A stretch of DNA of 64,000 nt from CBDDFQ01 sp965227035 (GCA_965227035.1 OZ245724.1:3224001-3288000); one strand, 5' to 3'; shown: positions 7,165 through 15,978, counted from the first letter of the stretch. The notes: generated by a model not told the origin, from the sequence alone. A program made the numbers and translations.

Positions 7165-9777
7165 TCACTTCACCTGCAAGGCCTTGAGCGCAGACCGGAC
7201 GATGGACGCGGCGTCCACGCTGAAGTGAGCTCGTAGTGCAGCACGCGTATCGCTTCGCCCGAATCCATCGGTGCCCTGCGTGATGTATTTGCGTCCTGCG
7301 GGCACGAACGCGCGAATCGACTCCGGCACCAAGCGCACATAGTCGCTGGCCGCGACGATCGGGCCTTCGCTTTGCGCGAGTTGCCGCGCGATGAACGACC
7401 CGTTCGCGTCGTCCGCCTCTTCATGCAAGCGGCCATCGCGCGCGAGTTCGCTCCAGCTGGTCACGCTGAAAACATCGACCGCGATTCCCTGCTCGGCCAG
7501 CGTTCTGCCTGCCGCAATCACTTCGGTCAGGATCGCGCCGGACCCCATCAAGGTCACGCGCCTGGAATTGCTTTCTCGCGGACCCATGGCTTCGAACAGA
7601 TAACAACCGCGCAACACATCGCTCTTGGCGGAGTCGGGCAGGGTCGGCTGCGCGTAGTTCTCGTTCATCAAGGTGACGTAGTAGAAAACATCGCGCTGCT
7701 CGACCATCATTTCCCGAATACCGGCATCGACGATGACTGCCATTTCTCCAGCGAACGCGGGGTCGTAGGCCTTGCAGTTCGGAATGGTGGATGCCCAGAG
7801 ATGGCTGCTGCCGTCCTGATGCTGCAGACCCTCGCCGGCGAGCGTGGTACGGCCGGATGTGGCGCCCAGAAGGAATCCGCGAGGACGCTGGTCTGCAGCC
7901 GCCCAGATCTGATCGCCGACTCGCTGGAATCCGAACATCGAGTAGTAAATGTAGAAGGGCAGCATGGCCAGCCCATGAACGCTGTAGCTGGTCGCAGCGG
8001 CAGTCCAGCTCGCAATCGCGCCTGCTTCGCTGATGCCCTCTTCAAGAATCTGCCCGTCCAGCGCTTCTCGATACGACAGCACCGATCCGATGTCTTCCGG
8101 CGCATAACGCTGGCCGACGCTCGAATAAATTCCTACTTGCTTGAACAGGTTGGCCATGCCGAAAGTACGCGCTTCGTCGGCAACGATCGGGACGATGCGC
8201 GGGCCGAGCGATGCGTGCTTCAGCAAGTTGCCCAGCAGCCGCACGAAAGCCATCGTGGTGCTCATCTCCTTGCCCTCCGCAGCGGTCGCGAACTGCGCAT
8301 AGGCCGCGATGTCGGGTTTTTCGACAACTTCGCATTCGGTGACGCGCTTCGGCAAATATCCGCCAAGCGCCTGTCGCTTCTCGTGCAGATACTTCATCTC
8401 GGCGCTGTCGTCGGCCGGCTTGTAGAACTCCAGATTCGTGACCTGCTCGTCGGTGAGCGGCAGGTTGAATCGATTGCGAAAACCGATCAGATCGGTTTCG
8501 TCGAATTTCTTGTGCGAGTGAGTCGTCATGCGACCCTGTCCCGCCGCGCCCATGCCGTAGCCTTTTTTGGTGTGAGCGAGGATCACCGTCGGTTGACCGC
8601 GATGTTGCGCAGCTGCTGCGTAGGCCGCCTGAATCTTCACGATGTCATGGCCGCCACGCTTGAGCGCGTCGATCTGCTCGTCGGTCATGCCTTGCGCGAG
8701 GCGCGCCAGTTCGTCGTTCTGCCCGAAGAAATGTTCGCGGTTGAATCGCCCGTCTTTCGCGGCGAACGTCTGCATCTGCCCATCGACCGTTTGAGCGAAC
8801 GCCCTGTGAAGCGCGCCCTTCGTATCGCGTGCGAACAAGCCGTCCCAGTCGCTGCCCCACACCAGCTTGATGACGTTCCATCCCGCGCCCGAAAACAGCT
8901 TTTCGAGCTCGTCGATGATTCTTCCGTTGCCGCGAACCGGACCGTCCAGACGCTGCAGATTGCAGTTCACCACCCACACGAGGTTGTCCAGACCTTCGCG
9001 CGCAGCGAGCGTCAGCGCCGACATGCTTTCAGGTTCGTCCATCTCGCCATCGCCGAAGACGCCCCACACCTTGCGTCCCGCGCAATCGAGAAGGTTGCGG
9101 TGGGTGAGGTAGCGCATGAATCGCGCGTGGTAGATCGAGCTGATCGGGCCGATGCCCATCGAGCCGGTGGGAAATTGCCAGAAATCAGGCATCAGATACG
9201 GGTGCGGATAGCTGCAAAGCCCTTGCGCGCCCTGCTCCTGCGCCACGAGTTCCTGCCTGTAGAAGCCCAAGTCTCGCTCGGTCAAGCGGCCTTCCAGATA
9301 CGCGCGTGCGTACACGCCCGGTGCGCTATGCGGCTGGAAGAAAACCAGATCGCCGGTCTGCGCTTCATTACGCGCCTTGAAGAAGTGATTGAACCCGACC
9401 TCGAACAAATCGGCGGCACTCGCGTAACTGGCAATGTGCCCACCCAATTCACCGTAAGCGCGATTGGCACGCACCACCATGGCAAGCGCGTTCCATCGCA
9501 TCAGTGAGCCGAGCCGCTCTTCGATGGCGAGATCGCCCGGAAATACCGGCTGTTGGTCGACGCCGATCGTGTTCACGTACGGCGTCGACAACTCCGGTTT
9601 CCAGCCGACGCGATTGACCCGCGCCAGATGCACCAACTCATCGAGCAGTTGTGCTGCCCGTTCCGTTCCTTGAGCAGCAATCAGGCTAAGTAAAGCCTCG
9701 CGCCATTCCTGCGTTTCCGCAGGATCGGGATCGACCCCGAGGGTGTTGAGATAGTCGATGGGAATTGGTGCGTTCAT
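7165..9777 (-). CDS. Homodimeric 2-oxo acid dehydrogenase E1 (AceE/MdeB-like)
   Basis: 870 residues of the homodimeric pyruvate dehydrogenase E1 type. The thiamine-diphosphate site is present: FGDGEMDEPES at about 241-251 and WVVNCNLQRLDGP some 30 residues later. The middle holds the transketolase-like pyrimidine domain and the C-terminal domain ends KALQVK. Such E1 enzymes decarboxylate a 2-oxo acid and pass the acyl group to a lipoyl E2. No E2 or E3 gene is adjacent, unlike a standard aceE-aceF operon, and an Lrp/AsnC regulator is divergent. That arrangement recalls MdeB/MdeR of Pseudomonas putida, where the E1 homologue acts on 2-oxobutyrate; the parallel is an inference from context. A GAGG ribosome binding site precedes the ATG at 9777. 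Confidence 0.87.
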   Translation of the reverse strand: MNAPIPIDYLNTLGVDPDPAETQEWREALLSLIAAQGTERAAQLLDELVHLARVNRVGWKPELSTPYVNTIGVDQQPVFPGDLAIEERLGSLMRWNALAMVVRANRAYGELGGHIASYASAADLFEVGFNHFFKARNEAQTGDLVFFQPHSAPGVYARAYLEGRLTERDLGFYRQELVAQEQGAQGLCSYPHPYLMPDFWQFPTGSMGIGPISSIYHARFMRYLTHRNLLDCAGRKVWGVFGDGEMDEPESMSALTLAAREGLDNLVWVVNCNLQRLDGPVRGNGRIIDELEKLFSGAGWNVIKLVWGSDWDGLFARDTKGALHRAFAQTVDGQMQTFAAKDGRFNREHFFGQNDELARLAQGMTDEQIDALKRGGHDIVKIQAAYAAAAQHRGQPTVILAHTKKGYGMGAAGQGRMTTHSHKKFDETDLIGFRNRFNLPLTDEQVTNLEFYKPADDSAEMKYLHEKRQALGGYLPKRVTECEVVEKPDIAAYAQFATAAEGKEMSTTMAFVRLLGNLLKHASLGPRIVPIVADEARTFGMANLFKQVGIYSSVGQRYAPEDIGSVLSYREALDGQILEEGISEAGAIASWTAAATSYSVHGLAMLPFYIYYSMFGFQRVGDQIWAAADQRPRGFLLGATSGRTTLAGEGLQHQDGSSHLWASTIPNCKAYDPAFAGEMAVIVDAGIREMMVEQRDVFYYVTLMNENYAQPTLPDSAKSDVLRGCYLFEAMGPRESNSRRVTLMGSGAILTEVIAAGRTLAEQGIAVDVFSVTSWSELARDGRLHEEADDANGSFIARQLAQSEGPIVAASDYVRLVPESIRAFVPAGRKYITQGTDGFGRSDTRAALRAHFSVDAASIVRSALKALQVK

Positions 9778-9850
9778 CCTCGAACTTTAGTGAACCTCGG
9801 CCGAAATAAGTTGCCGTGTTTGCGCTGACGTACGGCTGAATGTCGATATA

Positions 9851-9882
9851 AAATTCTGCAAAACGAACGTTTCACAGAATTT
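9851..9882. promoter_or_regulatory. 32-bp dyad, candidate Lrp/AsnC operator
   Basis: The sequence reads AAATTCTG-N2-AAACG-AA-CGTTT-N2-CAGAATTT, symmetric about position 9866.5. It ends one base before the regulator's start codon (9884) and lies in the divergent promoter region shared with the E1 gene. Both the position and the TTCTG/CAGAA outer arms suit an autoregulated Lrp/AsnC protein. No separate ribosome binding site is seen for the regulator. Confidence 0.6.
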
Positions 9883-9883
9883 A

Positions 9884-10351
9884 ATGACACTCGATCCTAT
9901 CGATCTCCGCATACTCGCTGAACTACAGAAAGACGGATCGATCTCGAACGTCGAGCTGTCCCGGCGGGTGCATTTGTCTCCTTCTCCGTGCCTGGCAAGG
10001 GTCAAAGCGCTCGAAACGGCAGGAGTCATCACGAAATACGTGGCACTTGCCAGTGCCAGCGCCCTCGGGCTGGGCTTGAACGTGTTTATTTCCATCAGCC
10101 TGAAATCGCAGAATAAGGACTCCCTGGCGGAATTCGAGAAAAGAATCGCCGATCACGACGAAGTCATGGAGTGCTACTTGATGACCGGCGACAGCGATTA
10201 CCTGATTCGAGTGGCGGTTGCCGACATGGCGGCGCTGGAAAAATTCATCCTCGAGCAGCTCACGTCGATTCCGGGAATCGAAAAAATCCGGTCAAGCTTC
10301 ACCTTGAAGCAGGTTCGCTACAAAACCGCGCTTCCGCTTCCGGCAGTCTGA
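9884..10351 (+). CDS. Lrp/AsnC family transcriptional regulator
   Basis: 155 residues. An N-terminal winged helix (LDPIDLRILAELQKDGSISNVELSRRVHLSPSP, then RVKALETAGVI) is followed by a RAM ligand-binding and oligomerisation domain from about residue 65 to 145, with the typical EVMECYLMTGDSDYLIRVAV segment. These proteins bind amino acids and form octamers or larger rings on DNA. It is divergent from the E1 gene with 106 bases between, pointing to control of that gene in response to an amino acid. The ATG has no clear ribosome binding site and directly follows a long dyad. Confidence 0.9.
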   Translation: MTLDPIDLRILAELQKDGSISNVELSRRVHLSPSPCLARVKALETAGVITKYVALASASALGLGLNVFISISLKSQNKDSLAEFEKRIADHDEVMECYLMTGDSDYLIRVAVADMAALEKFILEQLTSIPGIEKIRSSFTLKQVRYKTALPLPAV

Positions 10352-10426
10352 CCCGCACAGCCGCGTATCGAACGCAGCAGCCCGCAGAACCCGCCCGACC
10401 GGGAAAACCCGGACAATCGACGGTTC

Positions 10427-11629
10427 ATGAAAAATACCTCGCTCGCCATCGTCCTGGCCCTGCTCACCATGGTCGGGCCGCTCGGCATCGACACCTACCT
10501 GCCCTCGTTTCCAGCCATCGCCGCTACTTTCGGAGTGAGCAGCGTGATCGTCCAGCAGACATTGAGCGTGTACATGGCCGGTCTGGCCGTGATGATGCTG
10601 TTCTACGGGACCCTGTCCGACTCTTTTGGCCGCCGCCCGGTCATGATGATTTCGCTGGTGGTGTTCTCGATCATTTCGGTGTGCGCTGCCCTCGCACCCA
10701 CCGCCGGCAGCCTAGTGATCGTTCGGGGATTGCAAGGACTCTCGGCGGGAGCAGGCATCGTCCTCAGCCGCGCGATGATTCAAGACCGCTTTTCCGGCAG
10801 CGACGCGCAAAAAATGATGGCGCTGGTGACCATGATGTTCGGTCTCGCCCCCGCAATCGCGCCCATCATCGGCGGCGTCATCCAAACGACCCTCGGCTGG
10901 CGCTACATCTTCTTCTTCCTCGCCGCGTTCGGTTTCATCATGTTGATTACCAGCTGGCGAGTTCTCCCGGAGACATTGCCCAAAGAACGTCGCCAACCGT
11001 TCAACTTCAAATCGATCGCCGCCAATTATCGGAAAGCCATCAGCAGCCCCAAGTTCACGCTTCTGGCTGTCGCTTTCGGCACCATCTTCTGCGGATTGCC
11101 TCTGTATGTCGGCTCTGCCGCGTCTTACGTGATGGGCGTACTGCACAAACCGGAAACCGCGTTCGGCTGGCTGTTCATTCCGATGGTGAGCGGACTGGTC
11201 ATCGGATCGGCATTGACCGCCCGTATTTCGCACAGCTACAGGCCGCAGCAGCTCGTGAAAGCAGGAATGGCGATCATGGTGTTCGCAGTGGTGGTTGGGG
11301 TGATCTACACCAGCCTTTTCGTGGCGCAAGTGCCGTTTGCCACCATCCCTTTGATGATCTACACCTTCGGCCTGTCGATCGCATCGCCCGGTATGTCGAT
11401 TGCGGTGCTGAGCGTGTTTCCGGAAATGCGCGGTCTGTCGGCATCGCTGCAAGGCTTCATCCAGATGATGCTGTTCGCAGCCATCACCGGATTCGTCGCA
11501 CCGATCGTCGACGACAGCGCACTCAAGATCGCGGTCGGCCATGCCATTCTGCTGGTCATCGGAATTGCGGTCTGGATGCTCGGCAACCGTGTCGGGCCTC
11601 GTGCCGCTACGGCTTCGCCCGCGAAGTAG
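10427..11629 (+). CDS. Bcr/CflA family drug/metabolite exporter (MFS)
   Basis: 400 residues with about twelve hydrophobic segments, typical of the Bcr/CflA branch of the major facilitator superfamily. The motif between helices 2 and 3 is present (GTLSDSFGRRPVMM), as is the helix 4 region VRGLQGLSAGAGIVLSRAMIQDRF. These inner-membrane H+ antiporters export bicyclomycin, sulfonamides, dipeptides or cysteine. It follows the lrp-like gene on the same strand after 75 bases, so it may be controlled with it and export an amino acid derivative; that link is an inference. Confidence 0.88.
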   Translation: MKNTSLAIVLALLTMVGPLGIDTYLPSFPAIAATFGVSSVIVQQTLSVYMAGLAVMMLFYGTLSDSFGRRPVMMISLVVFSIISVCAALAPTAGSLVIVRGLQGLSAGAGIVLSRAMIQDRFSGSDAQKMMALVTMMFGLAPAIAPIIGGVIQTTLGWRYIFFFLAAFGFIMLITSWRVLPETLPKERRQPFNFKSIAANYRKAISSPKFTLLAVAFGTIFCGLPLYVGSAASYVMGVLHKPETAFGWLFIPMVSGLVIGSALTARISHSYRPQQLVKAGMAIMVFAVVVGVIYTSLFVAQVPFATIPLMIYTFGLSIASPGMSIAVLSVFPEMRGLSASLQGFIQMMLFAAITGFVAPIVDDSALKIAVGHAILLVIGIAVWMLGNRVGPRAATASPAK

Positions 11630-11661
11630 GAACTTAACTCGCTCATGCGAACCTGATCTTG

Positions 11662-13962
11662 ATGATTTCGAATCCCGCCACTCTCGTCGCTACGAAATGC
11701 GCCTTTAAAAAACGCGCCCTTAAATTCGCAGCGGCTGTCGCCCTGACCGCAGTTGCGCTATCGGCCAGCGCGCAGTTTTCGATTTCCAGCTCCTCGTCAC
11801 GTGTCGGATCGGTCGTCACCACACCTCGGGTCAAGGCAGAGCTGGTCGCGATGGCGGCGGAAGGCATAGCACCCGGGCGTCCGATCTGGCTTGGCCTTCA
11901 GCTTTCGCACATCGAAGGCTGGCACACCTACTGGAAAAATCCCGGCGATTCCGGCCTTCCCACCGAGCTGCAGTGGACCCTGCCCAAAGGCGTGAGCGCT
12001 GGCGATATCGCATGGCCTATTCCGCATAAATTTCCGATCGGAACGCTGGCCAACTACGGCTACACCGGCACCGTCCTGCTGCCTGTGCCAATGGTGGTAT
12101 CGCCCGATTTCAAGCCGTCGATCAACAACGACATCACGGTCAACCTGCATGCCACCTGGCTGGTGTGCAGCAAGGAATGCATTCCGGAAGAAGGCAATTT
12201 CGAACTGCGGATTCCGGCGAACGTTTCCACTGCGACGAACGCGTCGGAATTCATGCGGGCGATGGCGCTTCAGCCGACTGTCGTGAAGGGCGAAAGCACC
12301 GTCGCCATCGAAGGCAAGACGATTCGGGTGACAGCCAAAGGTCTGCCTGCTTCGCTTCGAGGCAAAGATCTCGGCGTGTTCCCGGAAACGCCCGAGGTCA
12401 TAGAAACTGCGGCTACCCCGAAACAAAGCTGGTCCGGCGCCGACTGGTCCGCGACGATCCCGGTGTCCGATCACCGCAGCAATTCACCGAAGGTCATGCC
12501 CATCGTTCTCACGCTGGGCGACAAGGGATATCGCATCGAAGCCAAGGTCGATGGCAACTGGATCGGCACGCCGAAACGCGCAGAAGTATCACCCGCTCTG
12601 ACTGCAGCTCTGAACGCCAACGCAGCGAGCAGTTCGACGACAGCCGCACCGACCACACAACCAATCGCACCCACCGGAACCGGCACGGTCGCATCGATGG
12701 CCAGAACCGCAGGAGCATGGACCACCGTCCCTTCTTTTATCGAAGCACGAGGACCGCTCGACCCGATCCCGTCACCGTTGCCCACCTTTCTCCTCGCTCT
12801 GCTGGGCGCAGTGCTAGGCGGCGTCATCCTCAACCTGATGCCATGCGTATTCCCGATTCTCGCGATCAAGGTGCTCACTTTCGCAAACACGAAATCGCGC
12901 GCATCGATGTTGTCTTACGCGGTGGGCGTCGTGGTTTCCTTTCTCGCGCTGGGGGCTGCAATGCTCGCGCTGCGCGAGGCAGGCGAACAACTCGGATGGG
13001 GCTTTCAGCTGCAATCGCCGTGGGTGGTTGCAGCGCTGGCCGCCATGTTTACCTTGATCGGATTGAATCTGCTGGGGGTGTTTCGAGTCGGCAACGTGGT
13101 GCCTAACCGAGTTGCGGCCACCAGCGTTCGCAATGAATCGCTCAACTCGTTTCTATCGGGCGTACTGGCAGTGGCGATTGCCGCTCCTTGCACAGCACCG
13201 TTCATGGGAGCGTCGTTAGGACTCGCCATCGGTTTGCCCGCCTGGCAGGCGATGCTGATTTTCGCGGCCCTCGGCATCGGCATGGCGATTCCCTACATAG
13301 TTGCAAGCGTCATCCCCGGTATTGCGAAGGTGCTTCCGCGTCCCGGCCAATGGATGGAAGTTTTCAGGCGCTTCATGGCATTCCCCATGTTCGCGACCGT
13401 CGTCTGGCTCGTCTGGGTTCTCGGTCAACAAAGCGGCATCGACGGTGCAGGCACGCTGCTGGTGTTGCTCGTAGCCTTGAGCGCAGTGGTCTGGTCGTTC
13501 GGTCTGCCGGGGCTCTCGCGCGCATTCGTCGGACTTATCTCGATTGCCGTTTTTTCCTATCTGGCAGCTTCGTTGGGCGGCAACATCAACAAGCCGGCCG
13601 AGTCACCAATTGCGCAAATCGATGCGGGAGAACGCTGGCAGCCGTGGTCGGTGCAGCGGGTTCAAACGGAAGTTGCATCGGGCCGCAGCGTGTTCGTCGA
13701 TTTCACCGCAGCATGGTGTGTGACCTGTCAGTACAACAAAAAAGCGACGCTGACCGACCCTGCAGTGATGAACGCATTCGACGCGAAAAAGGTGACGCTG
13801 CTCAGAGCGGACTGGACACGGCGCGATCCGGAAATTTCGAAGGCCTTGACTGCGATGGGCCGAAGCGGCGTTCCCGTTTACGCGTACTACAAGCCCGGAT
13901 CGCCGCCGATTTTGCTGTCCGAGATCATCAGCAAGGGCGATATCGAAAAGCTACTCGATTGA
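11662..13962 (+). CDS. Protein-disulfide reductase, DsbD/ScsB-like
   Basis: 766 residues with the start at ATG 11662 (a TTG one codon earlier is less likely). A signal segment ends near ALSASAQ. The periplasmic N-terminal domain carries a Cys pair in WLVCSKECIPEEG. The central part has about eight membrane helices with the paired redox cysteines of the CcdA/DsbD core: LNLMPCVFPILAIK and IAAPCTAPFMGAS. The C-terminal thioredoxin-like domain has WCVTC. Electrons pass from cytoplasmic thioredoxin through these three Cys pairs to periplasmic substrates. The long N-terminal domain resembles ScsB more than E. coli DsbD. No scsC or scsD gene is adjacent, so the partner is unknown. Confidence 0.85.
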   Translation: MISNPATLVATKCAFKKRALKFAAAVALTAVALSASAQFSISSSSSRVGSVVTTPRVKAELVAMAAEGIAPGRPIWLGLQLSHIEGWHTYWKNPGDSGLPTELQWTLPKGVSAGDIAWPIPHKFPIGTLANYGYTGTVLLPVPMVVSPDFKPSINNDITVNLHATWLVCSKECIPEEGNFELRIPANVSTATNASEFMRAMALQPTVVKGESTVAIEGKTIRVTAKGLPASLRGKDLGVFPETPEVIETAATPKQSWSGADWSATIPVSDHRSNSPKVMPIVLTLGDKGYRIEAKVDGNWIGTPKRAEVSPALTAALNANAASSSTTAAPTTQPIAPTGTGTVASMARTAGAWTTVPSFIEARGPLDPIPSPLPTFLLALLGAVLGGVILNLMPCVFPILAIKVLTFANTKSRASMLSYAVGVVVSFLALGAAMLALREAGEQLGWGFQLQSPWVVAALAAMFTLIGLNLLGVFRVGNVVPNRVAATSVRNESLNSFLSGVLAVAIAAPCTAPFMGASLGLAIGLPAWQAMLIFAALGIGMAIPYIVASVIPGIAKVLPRPGQWMEVFRRFMAFPMFATVVWLVWVLGQQSGIDGAGTLLVLLVALSAVVWSFGLPGLSRAFVGLISIAVFSYLAASLGGNINKPAESPIAQIDAGERWQPWSVQRVQTEVASGRSVFVDFTAAWCVTCQYNKKATLTDPAVMNAFDAKKVTLLRADWTRRDPEISKALTAMGRSGVPVYAYYKPGSPPILLSEIISKGDIEKLLD

Positions 13963-13978
13963 ATTGGAGCCAGACAAC

Positions 13979-14401
13979 ATGAGCGATGCATCGGTCGAAG
14001 CGCAAATCCTGAAGCAATGGAAGAACATAGCCGTGGTCGGCTTGTCGCCCAAGCCCGAACGGGCGAGCTTCGGCGTGTCGCAATACATGCAGGCCCGCGG
14101 CTATCGGATCATTCCGGTCAACCCGAATGCACGCGAGGTGCTCGGCGAGAAAGCATACAAAACGCTCACCGAAGCCGCGCAGCACGAAACCATCGACATC
14201 GTCGACTGTTTTCGCAACAGCGAAGACATTCCGCCCATCGTCGACGAAGCCATCGCCATAGGTGCGAAGGCGGTGTGGATGCAGCTCGGGATAGAGAACG
14301 CTGCCGCAGCGAAAAAAGCTCGTGAGGCGGGCCTTCTGGTCGTCGAGGACGCCTGCATCAAGGTCGATCACGCAGTGCTCGCGCGTCAGGGATTGCTCTA
14401 A
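13979..14401 (+). CDS. CoA-binding domain protein (YccU-like)
   Basis: 140 residues, start at ATG 13979 because GGAG lies nine bases upstream; an in-frame TTG at 13964 is less likely. The whole protein is one Rossmann-type CoA-binding domain: NIAVVGLSPKPERASFGVSQYMQ, then RIIPVNPN, then IDIVDCFRNSEDIPPIVDEAI and VWMQLGI. This is the fold of the nucleotide-binding part of succinyl-CoA synthetase alpha, found alone in YccU-type proteins of unknown function. It starts 16 bases after the DsbD-like gene and ends shortly before hemE. Confidence 0.85.
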   Translation: MSDASVEAQILKQWKNIAVVGLSPKPERASFGVSQYMQARGYRIIPVNPNAREVLGEKAYKTLTEAAQHETIDIVDCFRNSEDIPPIVDEAIAIGAKAVWMQLGIENAAAAKKAREAGLLVVEDACIKVDHAVLARQGLL

Positions 14402-14446
14402 CCCCTGCCGCTGGGCCGATGGCCGGCTCTCGGCGACAATCGGGGC

Positions 14447-15553
14447 ATGTTTGCCCCGCTCAAAAACGACACCTTCATTCGCGCCTGTCTCCGGCAAGCG
14501 ACCGATTACACCCCGGTCTGGCTCATGCGCCAGGCTGGCCGATATCTCCCCGAATACCGCGATACGCGGGCGAAGGCGGGCAGCTTCATGGGTCTGGCCA
14601 CCAACGTCGATTACGCGACCGAGGTCACCCTGCAACCGCTCGACCGCTTCGCGCTCGATGCCTCGATTCTTTTCTCCGACATCCTGACCGTGCCCGATGC
14701 AATGGGCCTAGGACTCAGCTTTGCGATGGGCGAAGGCCCGAAGTTCGCGCGTCCCCTGCGCGACGAAGCTGCCGTCAAAGCGCTCGAAGTACCCGACATG
14801 GACAAGCTTCGGTACGTGTTCGATGCGGTCACCTCGATTCGCCGCGCGCTCGACGGCCGCGTACCCCTCATCGGCTTCTCCGGTAGCCCCTGGACACTGG
14901 CCTGCTACATGGTCGAGGGCGCGGGATCGAGCGATTACCGGCTCGTCAAATCGATGATGTATAGCCGTCCGGATCTGATGCACCGGATCCTCGATATCAA
15001 TGCTCAGTCGGTCGCCAAATATTTGAGCGCGCAGATCGATGCCGGCGCGCAGGCCGTGATGATTTTCGACAGCTGGGGCGGCGTTCTGGCCGACGGTGCG
15101 TTTCAGGAGTTCAGTCTGGCGTACACCGCGAAAGTGTTGTCGTTGCTGCCGAAAGAAAAAGACGGTGTCGTCATCCCCCGTATTGTTTTCACGAAGGGTG
15201 GCGGCCTGTGGCTGGAGCAGATGGCTGCGCTCGATTGCGAAGTGCTCGGCCTCGACTGGACCGTCAACCTCGGGGCAGCACGGGCGCAGGTCGGCGGCGT
15301 ATCGGGCGGTGCAGGAAAAGCATTGCAAGGCAATATCGATCCGAACGTGTTGTTCGCGAATCCGGCTCAGATCGATCTGGAAGTGGGCAAGGTGATCGAC
15401 AGCTTCGGCAAGCCGCATACAGATCGCGCAACGAATGGCCCGACTCATATTTTCAATCTGGGACACGGCATCAACCAGCACACACCGCCAGATCATGTGA
15501 CTGCGCTGGTGGACTCGGTACACGCCCGGTCGCGGGCCATCCGTACCGCATAG
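14447..15553 (+). CDS. hemE: Uroporphyrinogen decarboxylase
   Basis: 368 residues, normal length. Signature motifs are intact: PVWLMRQAGRYLPEYR near residues 24-39 with the two Arg that hold substrate carboxylates, ILFSDILTVPDAMG with the catalytic Asp at about 73, and GFSGSPWTLACYM. The enzyme removes four acetate carboxyls from uroporphyrinogen III to give coproporphyrinogen III in heme synthesis, as a cytoplasmic homodimer. It stands alone on its strand with a strong hairpin just after the stop. Confidence 0.97.
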   Translation: MFAPLKNDTFIRACLRQATDYTPVWLMRQAGRYLPEYRDTRAKAGSFMGLATNVDYATEVTLQPLDRFALDASILFSDILTVPDAMGLGLSFAMGEGPKFARPLRDEAAVKALEVPDMDKLRYVFDAVTSIRRALDGRVPLIGFSGSPWTLACYMVEGAGSSDYRLVKSMMYSRPDLMHRILDINAQSVAKYLSAQIDAGAQAVMIFDSWGGVLADGAFQEFSLAYTAKVLSLLPKEKDGVVIPRIVFTKGGGLWLEQMAALDCEVLGLDWTVNLGAARAQVGGVSGGAGKALQGNIDPNVLFANPAQIDLEVGKVIDSFGKPHTDRATNGPTHIFNLGHGINQHTPPDHVTALVDSVHARSRAIRTA

Positions 15554-15566
15554 CAACGGACAAAGG

Positions 15567-15602
15567 GGCGGATACCGACGGGCAAACCTGTCGGGATCCG
15601 CC
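15567..15602 (+). terminator. Hairpin downstream of hemE
   Basis: GGCGGAT (15567-15573) pairs with ATCCGCC (15596-15602), with a further CGAC/GTCG pairing inside. No T-run follows, so it may be a 3' stabilising hairpin rather than an intrinsic terminator. Confidence 0.45.
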
Positions 15603-15672
15603 TGCTGTCAAGAGTGTTTGCGCAGTTCCACGTAAAAGAAATCCTAGAAAAAACGGTAACCGTCCGGTTGAC

Positions 15673-15681
15673 TTATGCACA
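15673..15681 (+). promoter_or_regulatory. DnaA box TTATGCACA
   Basis: An exact match to the TTATNCACA consensus for DnaA binding. A second box lies 188 bases downstream, in the same orientation. Confidence 0.6.
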
Positions 15682-15811
15682 AATCTTGTGCTGCGGCGCA
15701 AAAATAATCCGATCACTTCCGCCGCTTTGACCCGGATCGCATCTGATACCTAAGTTGTTGATTTATATAGACTTCTCTCAATTGCTTTTTTTGAAGGCAA
15801 TCCAGCGTAAG

Positions 15812-15826
15812 CCTTGTCTGACAAGG
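15812..15826. repeat. 15-bp dyad CCTTGTC-T-GACAAGG
   Basis: Perfect 7-base arms around one central base, between the two DnaA boxes and 150 bases before priA. It could be an operator; the binding protein is unknown. Confidence 0.45.
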
Positions 15827-15860
15827 ACTTGCGAGGGCTGACAACGACATATCAACAAAG

Positions 15861-15869
15861 TTATCCACA
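15861..15869 (+). promoter_or_regulatory. DnaA box TTATCCACA
   Basis: The strongest form of the DnaA recognition sequence, 110 bases upstream of the priA start. Confidence 0.65.
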
Positions 15870-15978
15870 GAAACTCTGGATGCCTCGTAAAGTGTTTTCA
15901 AATCAACGACTTAAGCGCCTTTTCGCAAGTCCACATCAAGTGCACGCTTCAACTCGCCCTATTGCGAGGGGCCGCTGA

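Larger units (their letters stand above)
15554..15978. other. 425-bp intergenic region between hemE and priA
   Basis: No credible gene. It contains a hairpin after hemE (15567-15602), two 9-mers matching the DnaA-box consensus, a 15-bp dyad (15812-15826) and a comparatively AT-rich middle (about 15640-15800). The cluster suggests a DnaA-responsive priA promoter or an origin-like element. Confidence 0.6.

Noticed and set aside
7372..9507. 711-codon open frame opposite the E1 gene
   Set aside because: Arg/His-rich shadow of the coding strand with no conserved motif; the E1 reading frame is complete and conserved.
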